DNA from: Callorhinus ursinus
Taxonomy: Eukaryota; Chordata; Mammalia; Carnivora; Otariidae
DNA: 64,000 bases
Direction of reading: 5' to 3'
NCBI RefSeq assembly: GCF_003265705.1
Contig: NW_020312895.1
Coordinates: forward strand, 855,602-919,601
Shown here: positions 47,759 through 60,168 of the stretch, piece by piece
Layout: each line of letters opens with the position of its first letter
How positions within the stretch are numbered: position 1 is the stretch's first letter
Program-made: the position numbers and the translations under genes
The notes under the pieces: model-generated
Seen by the model: the letters and a program-made list of their open reading frames with translations, nothing else
Databases searched by the model: none
What the model was told of the DNA's origin: nothing

Positions 47759-50559
47759 CTGGAAAAGAGCGTAAGGGTGACATGAATGACCTCAAGCAGT
47801 GTGGCCCGCAGGGAGCACGGGGGCCGCGGGGGGGGAGGACCCGCTGCTCTGGGGGATGCCAGTGGCTCGTAAATTCCCACCCCACGACCTGGAGCCCGAC
47901 ACTCCACTTCATTATCCCCTAAGAGCTTCCAGCCTGCAGATTTACAAGGGCTAATTGGCGTCCTCTGTTAAAACCGTGAATATATTTTGGACGGCCGCAG
48001 AATAACCATTCACTCATACCTTAATACGAATTTACTTAATAACATCGATTTCCTCCTCACATGCAGCCGACATCACTCATGTCCAAGGAAGAGCAGTTTT
48101 TCTGTGAGGCTAAGACACGGAGTACGGCGTAGACCGCTCCCGGGACCCTACGCCTGGACCAACGGCCCCGCGGACACGGCTTGGTCTAGACCTTTCACAT
48201 CCAGGCCCAGGCCTGCTTCTTTCCATCGCTCCACGCCCATGGCGGGGTCTCACGAGTGGCCCCCACAAGATGCCACGCAGGGAGCTCGGGCAGCAGCGGG
48301 CCCAGACGGCTGCTCCTGGGCCGGGAACACTTGGGACGAGGTGAAGCTCCCGGCTGTTAGGAGACTGCCAGGGGACAAGGGATGAAGTGTGCTGTCTGTT
48401 TCTGTGGGGGTCACGCTCCCTGTTCCACCACAGCTCACACCTGCAGCTCCTGGAGCACCATGGGCCCCATGAATGAGATACATGGGCAGTGTCTGGGGAC
48501 AAAGCTCTGGGCACTGCGGGTCTGGGGGGAGAGTGAACCCCAGGTCAAAGCCAAACACTGGTGGGCAAGGACTCTGACAATCTGCCCCACCAGCAGGAGG
48601 CAGGATGGGACGTTTGGTGATGGAGGGAAGTGAGGACAGAGCAGTGACGTGGAGCCATCCCCCAAACGCTGAGCTGCATGCTCACTGTGCCCACTGTCCC
48701 TCTGGTCTCGCTCCCAAACAGGGGCACGATCACCGAGATGACTGGTGCATGCGGTTCTGTCCCCTCACCAGTCACCATGGCCTCCGAGGCCTGTGGGGGG
48801 ACACAGGACAAACCCCATCAGCCAGGAGGCTGGTGCCAGGAGGCAGGTGGGCACGGCTTGTGTCAATGAACAAGTGACCCCCACGTGGCCCACCACGTCC
48901 CATTCCTGACACCCACCGCCACTGGAAAGGGTGCAGAAGTGTGTGCATTGTGGGAGGCACTTCCTGGAGCTACGCATCCGTGTCCGTGGACGGACAGCAT
49001 TTATCAAATACCGCACCAGGGGGCAGTGTAAGCGCCCATCTGAGAAGGCTGCGGGCCACCTGCCCCGGCACGGGGGGCTCTGCGGGGGAGCTAACCACTC
49101 CCGGGATGGTGGGCCTGGGCGCCCCACCCACAATGGGAGGGTTTTCTCGTGGCCTCGGCCTGCAGTGTGGGCTCCCTGATGTGCCTCACCCTCCTCCCGT
49201 CCCTCCCAGGGCCTTCTCGAGCTGCCTCCTTGCCACCGAGGCCCAGCAGAGGCCCAGCTGTCCCTCCAGCGGTCAGCACCTGGAGCCAAGCCTGAGTCAC
49301 GACACTGGGCCACCGGGGGCACCTGTTCCTGCGCTGCAGGGGGTGGACGCCCCCAGGACAGATGCCCACGGTCCTCCACGAGCCACGTGGTCTGCAGCAT
49401 GTCAGTGGAGAAGGGGAGAAGAGACTGTCGCAGGGAGACAATTCTGCTTCAGAGGAAAACCCTCGTTGCCATAAGAAAGGGGAAGAGGCTGGGGGAGTTG
49501 GAGCAAAAGGAGGCCTCCGTGCTTTGTTGAAGAACACACTTGGTTTCTCAGAGCAGTGTCAGGAGCAAGAACACTGAGTGGGAAGCGCCCTGCCCTCCCC
49601 AACAGTCTGTCCCGCGCTGACACGTCGCGTGTGCTTACGCCGTGACGCGCTGAGGTCCGTAGGGAGGTCAGGGCCGCCTGTGCGCTGCGCATTCCTGGGG
49701 CTCTGACAACTGCACCGTGTCCTCGGGGCGTCACCCACCCCCCCGCCCTCCCCCGCCCCTGTAGCGCAGGCCACTTACACCCTCTGCCTCCCGCCTTCCC
49801 TGACTGTCCTCTTGCCTCTTCCCACCAGCTTCTTTCCCTCAGAAATACTGATTTAAGGTTCTTCTGCCCTTCTGTGGCTTGATGACTCATTTCATTTTAT
49901 TGCTCTGTAATATCCCACTGTGTGGATGGACCACAGTTTACTTATCCATTCACCTATAAAGGACATATTCTGGTTCCTTCCAGTTTTTGGCAATTATGAA
50001 TAAAGATATTATAAATATTTCTGTAGGTTTTTGGGCGGACCTAAGTTCGCAACTCCTTCGGGTAACAGGCCAAGCAGCAGGATTGCTGGACTGTGCTGTA
50101 AGCCTACGTTTAGTCTGTAAGAAACTGCCACGCTGTCCAAAGTGACCACACCATGCTGCACCCCCAGCAGCTGCGGGGGGGAGCTCCTGCTGTTCCTCAT
50201 CCTCCCGGCGTCTGGGACTGTCAGCGCTCTGGATGGTGGCCATTCCAACAGGTACGTGCTGGTGTCTCCTTACACACGATGTGGAGCCTATTTTCACAGT
50301 TTGATTTGCCATCCGTACCTCTTCTTGAGTGAGATGTCTGTTGAAATTTTTTAATTGGATTGTTTTCTTATTGTTGAGTTTTAAGAGTTCTTTGCATATT
50401 TTGGTTTATCAGATGTCTCTTCCAAATATTTTCTCCCAGTCCATGGCTTGTCTTTCCATTCTCTTCACAGTGTTTTGTGCAGAGATTTTTAACTTTAACA
50501 AAGTCCAGCACATCAATTTTCCTCATGGACTGCGGCGCTGTATTTAAGAAGTCATCACC

Positions 50560-50777
50560 GGGATGCCTGGGTGGCTCAGTCGTTAAGCGTCTGCCTTCGG
50601 CTCAGGTCATGGTCCCAGGGTCCTGGGATCGAGCCCCGCGTCGGGCTCCCTGCTCGGCGGGAAGCCTGCTTCTCCCTCTCCCACTCCCCCTGCTTGTGTT
50701 CCCTCTCTCGCTGTGTCCCTCACTGTCAAATAAATGAAATCATAAAATAAAATAAATAAAATAATAAAATAAAATAA
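50560..50777 (+). mobile_element. SINEC inserted into the L1
   Basis: The head reads gggatgcctgggtggctcag and the body has the Carnivora SINEC pattern with the gggatcgagccccgcgtcg B-box region, a CT-rich stretch and an AAATAAA/AAAATAA-rich tail. Perfect 11-bp target-site duplications aagtcatcacc lie at 50549-50559 and 50778-50788. The flanks join into continuous L1 sequence, so it inserted after the L1. Confidence 0.97.
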
Positions 50778-52925
50778 AAGTCATCACCAAACCCAAACTC
50801 ACGTACCGTTTCTGCGTTACCTTCCAGGCATTTTATACTTTCATGCCTTATACTTAGGTCTATGATCTGCTTTCAGTTAACTTTTGTGAAAGTGTGAGGT
50901 CTGGCTCTAGATTACTTTGCAATAGACATCCAGTTGTTCCAGCACCATCTGTAAAAGAGACCAACTTTGCTCCATTGTGTTGCGTTTGCTTTGTCAAACG
51001 TCAGTCGACTGTATTTATGGGGGTCTATTTCTGGGCTGTACTCTGTGCCGTTGATCTTTTTGTCTATTTTTTTCACCAACACCATACTGTCTTAATTACT
51101 GTAGCTTTTACAGTGAGTCTTGAAGTCGGGCAGTGTCAGTACTACAATGTTGTTCTTCTCTTTCAATATTGGGTTGACTATTCTGGGTCTTTTGTCTCTC
51201 CATGTAAACTTTGGAATCAATTTGTTGATATCTACAAAGTAACTTGCCGGAATTTCGATTAAGATTATACTGAATCAATGGATCAAGCTGGGAAGAACCA
51301 GTATATTGAAAATGTTGAGTTTTCCTGTCCATGAACATGGGATATTGCTCCATTTACTTAGATCCTCTTTGATTTCTTTTCAGCAAAGTTTTTAGTTTTC
51401 CTCATATTAATCTTGTACATATTTTGCTTGATTTATTTCTAAATATTTCCTTTGTGTGTCTGCTAATGTAAATGGTATTTTGTTTTTAACTTCAAATTGC
51501 ACCTATTCATTGTTGGTATATAAAAGCCACTGACTTTTGTATATTAGCTTTGTATCCTGCAACCTTGCTTATTTGTACCAGTTTTTGTTGTTGATGATTC
51601 TTTCAGATCTTCTATATAATCATGTTATCTGAGAACTAAGAGAGTTTTATTCTTTGCCACTCTTTATTTCCTCTTCTTGTCTTAACGCACAGCCAAGATT
51701 TCTGGTGCAATGTTGAAGGGAAATGGTGACAGTGGACATCCTTACTTCAGACCAGAAGCATCTAGTTTCTCACTATGATGTGTGATGTGGCATGTAGGTT
51801 TCTCTAGCTGTTCTTTACCAAGTTGAAGTAGTTTTCTATTCCAAGTTTGCTGAGACTTATTATGAATAGGTGTCAGACTTAGTCAAATACTTGTTCTGCA
51901 TCCACTGACATGATCATGCAGCTTTCTTCTTTAGCTTGTTGATATGATGTATTAGATTAATTGACTTTCAAATGTAGAACCAGTCTTGCATACCTGGAAT
52001 AAATCTCAATTTGTCATGGTGTGTGATTCTTCTCACACGCTATTGAATTCAAGTGCTAATATTATGTTGAGGATTTTTGTATTTTATGTTCATGAGAGCT
52101 ACTGGCCTATGGTTTTCTTTTTCTGTAATCTCTTTCTTTGGTTTTGGTATAAGGTAATTTTGGCCTCACAGAAGGAGTCAGAATGTTTTCTCTCTGCTTC
52201 TATTTTCTGAAAGAGATTATAGAGAATTGGTCTAATTTCTTCCTTTAATGTTTGGTATAATTCATAGTGAAACCATCAGGCCTGGTGCTTTATTTTTTAG
52301 AAATTTATTAATTATTGATTCAATTTCCTTAACAGACAAAAGGCCTATTCAGATTATCTAGTCCTCCATGTATGAGTTTTGGTCAATTGTATTTTTCAAG
52401 GAATTGGCTCATCTAAATCATCAAATTTATAGGCACAGACCTGTTCACAGTATAACTTTATTATCCTTTCAATGTCTATAGCGTCAGTAGTGATGACCCC
52501 TCTCTCATCTCTACTATTAGTAATTTGTGTTTTCTTTTTTCCCTGGTTAGCCTGACTAGAGGTATATCAATTTTATTGATCTTTTCAAAGAATCAGCTTT
52601 GGGTTTTGTTAATTTTCTCTATTGAGTTCCTGTTTTCAATTTCATTGATTTATGCTCTAATTTTTATTATTTATTTTCTTATGATTTGGATTTATTTTGC
52701 TCTTCTTCTAGCTTCCTAAGGCAGAACCTTAGATTATTGATTTTAAATCTTAACCTTTTTTTCTAATACATACATTTGATGCTACAAATGCACTGCTTTC
52801 ACTACAACCCACAAATTTTGATAAGCTGTATTTCACTTTCATTTAGTTCAAAATATTTTTAAAATTTCTCAAGACTTATTCTTTGACTCATGTGTTATTT
52901 AGAAGTGTATTGTTTCATACCCAAG

Positions 52926-53341
52926 TGTTAAAGTAAAAAACAAATAGAGACCAGCCTTTAAAGTTCCCTGAGCAGACAAAGCCAGTTTAGTCATACAAAC
53001 AAAGGTGAAATTAGCTTATTTTGCAAGACTAACTTAAACTGAGTCATTCCTTGCTTATGCCTCTAAAAATCTGTTTCCCAAGGTTGATATGAGGTAACCA
53101 CTAACCACTCCCATCATTTAAGAGAATTCTAATATCATAACCAATCACCGCGGAGAATAAAACCACTGCGTCCACACCACACGAGCTGTTTTATAACAAT
53201 ATACCCCAGAGCCCCACTCCATGTTTTGGTTGGAATGCTTGGGTTTGCAAACAGTCTTGTTGATGTGTGCACAACAAACTTTTACTAATTATTACTTCGG
53301 TGATTCATTGGTTTTACTTCTGTTATTTCTGAACTTTGACA
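52926..53341 (+). mobile_element. Endogenous retrovirus solo LTR (class I-like), nested in L1
   Basis: This 416-bp block begins tgttaaagt and ends actttgaca, so it carries TG...CA ends within an inverted terminal repeat. It is flanked by the 4-bp duplication caag (52922-52925 and 53342-53345). The flanks rejoin into known L1 sequence (ccaagtattttgggattttc). A CCAATCA box near 53140 and an aataaaa TATA-like motif near 53156 give plus orientation. Four-bp duplications are typical of gammaretrovirus-like class I elements. No internal viral genes are present, which means recombination left a single LTR. It is antisense to INPP5A. The family name was not recognised. Confidence 0.85.
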
Positions 53342-56300
53342 CAAGTATTTTGGGATTTTCTAGCTATCTTTCTGTTACTGATTCCTAGTTAAATTCCATT
53401 GTGGTCCAAGAGTATACTTTGTATGATGTCTGTTCTTTTAAATTTGTTGAGTATTTTATGGCCCAGAATGTGGTCTACCATGGTAAATGCTCCATGTGAA
53501 CTTGAGAAGAATGTGTGTTCTGCTCCTGTTGGAGAGAATATTCTATAAATGTCAATTAGGTCCTATTGATTGATGGTGCTTCTGAGTTGAACTATGTCCT
53601 TACCAATTCTCTGCCTGCTGGATCTGTCCATCTCTGATAGAGGGGCACTGAAGTCTCCACCTGTGACAGTGGATTCATCCATTTCTCCTGGAAGCTCTCT
53701 CAGTTTTTCCCTTGTGTGTTGTGATGCTCTGTTGTTAGGTGCATACACGCTAAGAACTATTATGTCTTCTTAGAGAACTGACCCCTTTACTGTTATGTAA
53801 TAAATAGCCTTCTTTATTCCTAGTAACTCTCCTTGCTCTGAAGTCTGCTGTGTCTGAAATTATCATTGCTACTCTGGTGTTCTTCTGACTAGTGTTAGCA
53901 TGGTCTATCTCTCTCCATCCCTTGACCTTTAATCTTTATGTGTCTATGTATTTTAAGTGGGTTTCTAGCAGACAACACAGAGTTGGGTCTTATTTTTTTT
54001 AACCACTCTGACAGTCTGTCTTGTAACTGGTGTATTTGTACCACTGACATCTAAAGTGAACCGTGATAGAGTTGGAGTAAGATGCTCCATATCAGTACCT
54101 CCTCCATCTGTTGCCTTTGTTTTCTGTCTTTTTTGTCTTTCCCTCTTTTTCTGTAGACTTCTCTGGTTTAACTGAGCATTTTATATGATTCCATTCTCTC
54201 TCCTCTATTATTAGCATGTCAATTGTGTATCATTTTAAAAATCTGTAGTGGTTGCCATAGTTTGCAATACGCGCTGACCACCGATCCAAGTCCACTCTCG
54301 CGTAGCAAGCACTGTATTCCTCCACAGAAGCGCAGGTTCCCTGCGACAGAGTCCCCAAGCTCCTCTCTCCCATTCCTCCTGATGTCGCTGTTACTCACCT
54401 CACTTACCCATAAGCTACAGGCACCCGCCATGTTGTTGCTATGGACACTATGAGCAAAAGTTACCTGTCAGATTAAGAATAACAGGAAATGAAATATTTT
54501 ACCTTCGTTTACTCCTTCTGTTAACACTCTTTCTTTCTTCATGTAGATCTAAGCATCTGGTCTATGCCAGCGCTGTTTCCTGTAGGGGCTCAGAGGCTAA
54601 CTTTTCCTCCCACGTCCTGTTCCTGTCTCCTCTGCAGGCTTTGCACTCTTGTGAGACTCCTCCTTAAACAGAGGGTGAGCTTGGAGACTCTCTGCCATGA
54701 CATCTGGTGTGATGATGGGCACTGCGGCCGGGGGGAGGGACACTGTTGTACAGTCCGGTGAGTGACCCTGCCTCGGTCCTTTGGCCAGCATGAGCCCAGG
54801 CTGCAACCTTCTCACACGCTCTCAGCACCACGGCCCCTCAAGCACGACAGCGAGGCCAGCGGAGGCTGATGCTGCCCACCTGCCTGCCCGAGGCCTGCTG
54901 GGCAGCTCTGGTGACATGCGGGCATGCCTTTCAGGAGGAACGAAGGACTCTGGACAACTTCAAAACAGCTCTTTCCCTCTCCGCCTGCCAGAAGCACGAG
55001 GGGGTTTTTCTCTGATCTTCACCGTAACAATACGGTGGGGCTCCTACAGTCAAAGCTCAACAAAGTGCGGAGGGGGGGCAGCTCTCTCAAGCCTCTAGCT
55101 TTGCACGCCCCTCCCAGCGGCTCCCACCTGCACCAGCTCCCGGAAGCTGTGGCTCTCAGGGTCTGCCTGCCTGTCCCTCCAGGCTGGGGGCAGCACCAGC
55201 CCTGTGGCCTCACTCCTTTGATCTGAGAGACGCGCCCTGCTCCGTTTGCTCAGCACCATCCACGCTCTTCAGGTGTCGGACCAGAAACGCATGTCCCTTT
55301 CACCACTTTCCGTCCACACCTTCTGGGAGTCCTCAAATTTCTAACTACGTACTAAATTCAGCCTATTCTTAAAAAGTTTATTCAAGCTTTTCACAAATTT
55401 GAGACTGTTTCTGCTATAACTTAAGTCGAAGTGTAAGAAGGAGGCGTGAAGAGCAGGGGTGGGCATTCCTGCTCCCGAGACCCGCCGTGCCTGAGCCCTG
55501 CACCTGCGCTGTGGGCACTGATGTCACGTCCAGCCACTGGCGCGCCCCCAGAAGCAGCACATACTCCTGCCACAGAGGCGCTCAGGGCGCGATCACCACC
55601 ACCGTCTCCACTCTCATCACTGACAACATGGGGGCCCCTTGGAAGGTTTGCTGGAGGCAAAGGTACATCTCATGTACAGTTTCAAAGAAACCCCGGGCTA
55701 GCGGGGTTCATCATGACTGATCTGAGTTAGCGGTAAAATGTGTATGGAAATAGTGACTCAAAGGAAGGGGAAAGTTCAGTAGACCAGCTCTGTGCCTACC
55801 CTCGAAGAACAGGCTCATGAGAGGCGTCACACCATTCTGCTTCCAGCCCCACCTGGAGCGCGCGGGGTCTGAGCACCTACCCTCTGCTCCCTCTCACCCA
55901 CAGCCCTGCTGCTGGAGAACACGGCCCAGGGGTGTCCAGGGTCTGTTAACATTGCAGGGACAGTGGCCTCTGGCCTGTCTCTCGCCAGGTTTGCAAGGCT
56001 ACTCCCAGCACGTTCCTCGGTGGGAAAGCCATGTGCTTGCGTTTAAAACTGTGCAAACAATCCTCAGGCAACATGGCCAATGAAAAATCATCCTGCTGGC
56101 TGGAACCCTGTTCCTAACATCGATGAAATCGCTACTCAAGCCACTTAGGGAAGACTCTGCTTCGGCATTTCAGAAGAGGTGATCTGTCTCCTAAGTGAGC
56201 AAAGATAATGAATCTGAACAACCTGACATAATTAGTTGCTCTCCACAGTTATTACAACTTCAGTGACATCTCAAATTAATGTGATCTGGCTCAGGAGCCG

Positions 56301-56847
56301 ACGTGGAGTCAGGGGACTCATGTGTGGAGTGAAGAGAAGGTGTCGCAGGCGCACGCAGGGGCCGGGGGGTCTGGGCCCCAGGCTCACGTGTGCGGAGACA
56401 CAGACATAAAGGCGGCGTGTCCGGGAGCTCAGGACAAACCTCCTCCACACAGCACACGCGCCGGCCCAGGACGGGGGGCATTTTTCACTCCACCGCTAAT
56501 GTTGGCTCATTTTAAAGACCCCCTCCGGCGCTGGTCTTCATTTTCTCCCATTTGATACAGACACAAGGCCCTTCCCCAGGCCCCTGCACTGCACTGGAGG
56601 AGAGCCAGGGTCCCCTGCCGGCCCCGCCCTGGGAGCAGGAGGGGAGGGGAGGGGATTAGGGGGGCGGGGCCCTGGGCGGGGTCCTGGGCCGGGTCCGGGG
56701 GCGGCATCCGGGGCAGGCAGGGTCCTGGGCAAGAATGCCCCTGGAATCCGGAGGGCCTTGAGCACCAGGTTTGCATGGGAGGCCCCTGGTTAGTGGCTGC
56801 GACCTTCTCACAGGGACGCCGGGCGGGGGAGCCCAGAAAAGTCTTAC

Positions 56848-56911
56848 CTTTAAAGTCAAACTGGTAGATGTTTTTTAAGGATTCGTGAAGAAAATAAAAG
56901 CTTCCTAATGC
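56848..56911 (-). CDS. INPP5A: INPP5A internal exon (starts ALGSFYFLHESL)
   Basis: This 64-bp exon is the most 5' exon of the gene in the window. It reads ALGSFYFLHESLKNIYQFD followed by FK and one extra base, so it begins in phase 0 and ends in phase 1. The acceptor is a pyrimidine tract ending ctctgcag, and the donor is gtaaga. The sequence matches the N-terminal part of the 5-phosphatase fold in INPP5A, just before the segment that carries the substrate-side strands. The trailing G is completed by the CC that begins the next exon at 47758, giving alanine. The exon before it, expected to end in a threonine codon, was not found between 56912 and 64000. Confidence 0.96.
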
Positions 56912-57423
56912 CTGCAGAGCAAAAAGAGAAACCAAGTGAGAGACCAGCACTGGGGATAGTTTGAAAGCAGTTTTAAGTGAGGAACAAAATGCTCTTGCGA
57001 GAACAGGAGTTCACTCCTCAGGGCCTAATCACGGTCACTGGGGTGAGACGTTAACCACACTTATCCCCACAGATAAGGCCCCTCCCCCAACAGGGGCGTG
57101 CACTCCAGCGGTCTGCTCTGGGCTGTGGGTGCCGGGGTCCAGCAGGAAGGGCTCAGAGCCTGGCTCCGCCCTCGCCTCGTGCTGCACCCGCCAACCGGGG
57201 CCCCGAGCAGCTGCACTCCACATGGGGCTGCAACGCCACTGCCCACAGAGCCACCAGGCCCCTGCCCCATCCATGGGCTGGCGGTTCTGGGCACTGGGGT
57301 CCACTCAGGAAAGGCAAAACTGCAGAGGCCAGACGGGGGGGGGTGACCACCAGAGGAGGGTTGCCTGGGACACCTGACACTAAAGTTACCTGCTGTTTAT
57401 CTGAAATTCAAACTTGGCGTTTT

Positions 57424-58152
57424 TTATGTGCCTGTGCACACATATATATGGATATGTGTGTTCCTGTGTGAGGGGGTGTAATGTGTGTGTGCGCATGTGT
57501 GTATATATCTGTACGTGTGTCAGTGTATATGTGTGCGTATGTACGTGTGCATGTGTGTGTATGTATGTAAACTTGTGCACATGTATTCATGTGCCTGTAA
57601 TATCCATATATGTGTGTATATCTCTGTACGTGTCTGTGTACATGCATGCACATGCATGTGTCTGTGTACGTATGTATATACCGTGTGGATATACACATGA
57701 ATATCCCTGTGTACATGCATGCACATGTGTCTGTGTATGTGTGTATGTATATATCATATAGATATACACACGGATATCCATGTGTACATGCGTGCACATG
57801 CGTGTGTCTGTCTGTGTACGTGTGTATATCTATATACCGTGTAGATATACACATGAATATCCATGTGTACATGTGTGCACATGCGTGTCTGTGTCTGTGT
57901 CTATGTATATACCGTGTAGATATACATATGAATATCCATGTGTACATGCACGCACATGCGTGTGTCTGTGTACGTGCGTATGTATATACCGTGTAGACGT
58001 ATATATGAATATCCATGTGCACATGCGTGTGTGTCTGTGTCTGTGTCTCTGAGTATGTGTGTGCACGTGCAGGTACATTTACATGTGCACACACACTGAA
58101 TGTGTATTCATCTACATACAGATATAGATATGTATGTGTCTATATATATATA
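57424..58152. repeat. GT-rich tandem repeat (VNTR) with units of about 75-81 bp
   Basis: The tract is TG/TATG-rich throughout. Between about 57677 and 58030 a longer unit recurs about five times, with the landmarks ataccgtgtagatatacaca, tgaatatccatgtgtacatg and gcacatgcgtgtctgtgt. Unit starts fall near 57677, 57752, 57833, 57909 and 57986. In the INPP5A transcript the tract is CA-rich and lies about 500 bp upstream of the acceptor at 56912. Open frames through it are repeat artefacts. Confidence 0.92.
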
Positions 58153-58289
58153 TTTTATTCTTTTGCTGAACCTGGCCACCCCCACAAGGGACCTGGGGAG
58201 ACAGAGCTCCAGCAGCGGCTATTCCGTGGACATGAGCCTCTGATTCAAGTGGAAAGGGCACTCCGAGAAAGTGTCAGTAAATAAATGTT

Positions 58290-58500
58290 GTGGCAAACCT
58301 TTACTACTGCCTTGTTGAACGTGATAAAGCAATACAATATTACGAAGTTTACAATAAATAAATGGAAAACAAATTGCAAATGCAGGCATAGAAACTGTAA
58401 TTCATGGAGTCAGAAAATCCATAATTAGCTCTAATGAATATTTAAAGTCAAAGTTCAAGCTAACTTTTTCAATGTTTAACCTGCTCTATCAATACGGTTT
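58290..58500. promoter_or_regulatory. AT-rich candidate non-coding element
   Basis: A low-GC segment with words such as acgaagtttacaataaataa, ccataattagctctaatg and gtgataaagc. No SINE or L1 signature is recognised. It is a possible regulatory element. Confidence 0.35.
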
Positions 58501-59394
58501 AGGGCACGCATCTGTCACAGGACATGGCAACATCCACACAGAAGCGCACCCAGGCCTGCGGACAGGAGCCCCATGCTCACCGGGCCTTCTGACCACAGCA
58601 CCTGTCAGCACTGTGCTCGTCACGTCTGAGAATATTGACTGCTTGCCTGTTTTACTAAAAACAATTAAAATACTTTTTACATATTTATAAACCTAACTGT
58701 CAAGGGTGGCAATTAATTCTCCATTAGTGAGATGCAATCCAGTCGATGCTGTACTTTTGCCAGAACAGCAAACGCAAGGTGGGAGCCTTGGATCCGCCCC
58801 CGCATGGGGCTGGCCGCAAGGCGCAGCCGGATGGTGCGGGGTGGGGGTGGGGAGCCAGCGTTTCCCCCAGAGAGCCGAGCCCCCGGGGCTCTGCTGTGCG
58901 GGATGGGGGTGGACCAGGAACGGAGACCCCAGCTCCCGTGTTCGACGGACCACGGCAAGTGACATGTCTCTGAGACAGGCTATGGCCCGGCACTCCCGGT
59001 TGCCATCCACCTGGGCGTCTGCATGAACCGCTGCCCATGGTGGATGAAACCTACCCTCCCGCCCCACGGCTCGGCGGCTGGCTTGGGGTGCAAATGCTAT
59101 AAAACCAGTTCTCAGCTCAACTGGACTCTGCTAAGGTGATGCACCTGGTCACTCATTTGCTTTCTGGAGTTGAACTCAGATGCCAGGAAGCCCCCCACCC
59201 CCCAAACACAGCCGACTCAGGGTGATGACAGGAGCAGACCACCCCTACACAGCCCCAGGGAAGACGTGCATTTGTCAAGTGCTCCCACTTCTCCTGTGGA
59301 GCTGCCCACACTGGGTTGGGGGTGACCTGGGCCTGGGCAGAAGCCAACCAGGAAAGAACACAAAGCGACTCGTTAGAAAGGGCTCCATCAGTTT

Positions 59395-59530
59395 TTATTT
59401 GCAAACAAATCAGAGGGCCAGTAATTTATCATCCCTGCAATTAGGTTAGCAGCCAAAGTACATATCATTAACCTGCAGGCCTGCTGCATCCGGCTCACTT
59501 TTCCACAAAACAAAGGACATTCCTAAGGCT
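59395..59530. promoter_or_regulatory. Short candidate non-coding element
   Basis: Contains agtaatttatcatccctgc, tgcaattaggttagcagcc and cacaaaacaaagg (SOX-like) in about 130 bp, with a sharp change of composition from its flanks. Support is compositional only. Confidence 0.3.
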
Positions 59531-59772
59531 CAAGTCAGAGCGACAGCAGTGAGATGCTCTTGGGGACACATTCTTCTGCAGACACCACGGAACAGCATCT
59601 CGAGTGTGACCCCAAGGGGTAGAGGGTGTAGCGGGTGCCCCACGTCCTCATCAGTGTCAGCGGCCACCTCCTGACAGCCCCTCCAGCAGTCACCAGGACC
59701 GGACCCAGGGCCACCTCTCCCAGGGGACAGGGCTGGTGGTGGGGGTGGGGCGGGCCCAGGAAGCCAGCTGCG

Positions 59773-59862
59773 GGGTCTGCACTAGGCGGGGGCATGCGGG
59801 CCAGGGTCCCGGCACAGCAGAGCTTGGGAAGTCCTACCTGCCATGAAGGGCGGCTGCACTTC
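59773..59862 (+). repeat. Left arm of a 90-bp near-perfect inverted duplication
   Basis: The reverse complement of this arm is found at 60710-60799 with 89 of 90 bases identical and no gap. The only difference is at 59788 (G here, A-equivalent in the other arm). The arm contains cacagcagagcttgggaagt and ccatgaagggcggctgcact. It is not simple sequence and matches no transposon family I recognise. Confidence 0.95.
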
Positions 59863-59970
59863 ACAAACGCCACACAGGCCTCAGTGAGTCCCTGCTCCCC
59901 CAAGATGGTTCACTGTGCTGTCTCTAAAAAGTGTCTTCTGCTTGTTATTTTTTAAAAATAAAATAAATGG

Positions 59971-60168
59971 GGGCGCCTGGGTGGCTCAGTCAGTTAAGCG
60001 TCTGCCCTCGGTTCAGGTCATGATCCTGGGGTCCTGGGATCGAGTCCCGCATCGGGCTCCCTGCTCAGCGGGGAGTCTGCTTCTCCCTCTCCCTCTGCCG
60101 CTCCCCCTGCTTGTGCACACGCTCTCTCTCTCTCTCTCAAATAAATAAATAAAATCTTTAAAAAAAAT
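59971..60168 (+). mobile_element. SINEC (arctoid-type sequence)
   Basis: The head ggggcgcctgggtggctcag, the B-box region tcctgggatcgagtcccgca, a CT-rich body with a ctctctctctctct run and an aaataaataaataaaatctt tail with poly-A form a near-consensus young SINEC. Target-site duplication is unclear because the insertion went into an A-rich, AAATAAA-type site. It lies between the arms of the inverted duplication. Confidence 0.95.

Larger units (their letters stand above)
49850..54600 (-). mobile_element. LINE-1 (L1) fragment, sense to INPP5A, interrupted by two younger insertions
   Basis: The plus strand carries the complement of L1 sequence. It begins with the 3' region (gatggaccacagtttactta, aattatgaataaagatatta), continues through the reverse transcriptase part of ORF2, and reaches the endonuclease part near 53563-53748, where the minus strand reads VYAPN-like and GDFSAPLSEMDRSSRQ peptides. 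Further L1-like sequence continues to about 54600. The coding frame is broken by many stops and shifts, so it is inactive. Removing the SINEC (50560-50777) and the LTR (52926-53341) leaves about 4.1 kb of L1. Ends are approximate. Confidence 0.92.
47759..56847 (-). other. INPP5A: INPP5A intron, 9.1 kb, carrying a nested transposon cluster
   Basis: More than half of this intron (about 49850-54600) is a minus-strand L1 with a SINEC and a solo LTR inserted into it. The rest (47759-49850 and 54600-56847) is unique-looking sequence without recognised exons. An AT-rich block with TAAT words lies at about 56180-56290. Confidence 0.9.

Noticed and set aside
53563..53748. Open frame resembling an endonuclease domain
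   Set aside because: It is part of the L1 ORF2 relic and is broken on both sides by stops and shifts; not a separate gene.
57408..58094. 228-residue histidine/threonine/cysteine-rich open frame
   Set aside because: It is the translation of the GT/CA-rich tandem repeat and carries no gene signal.
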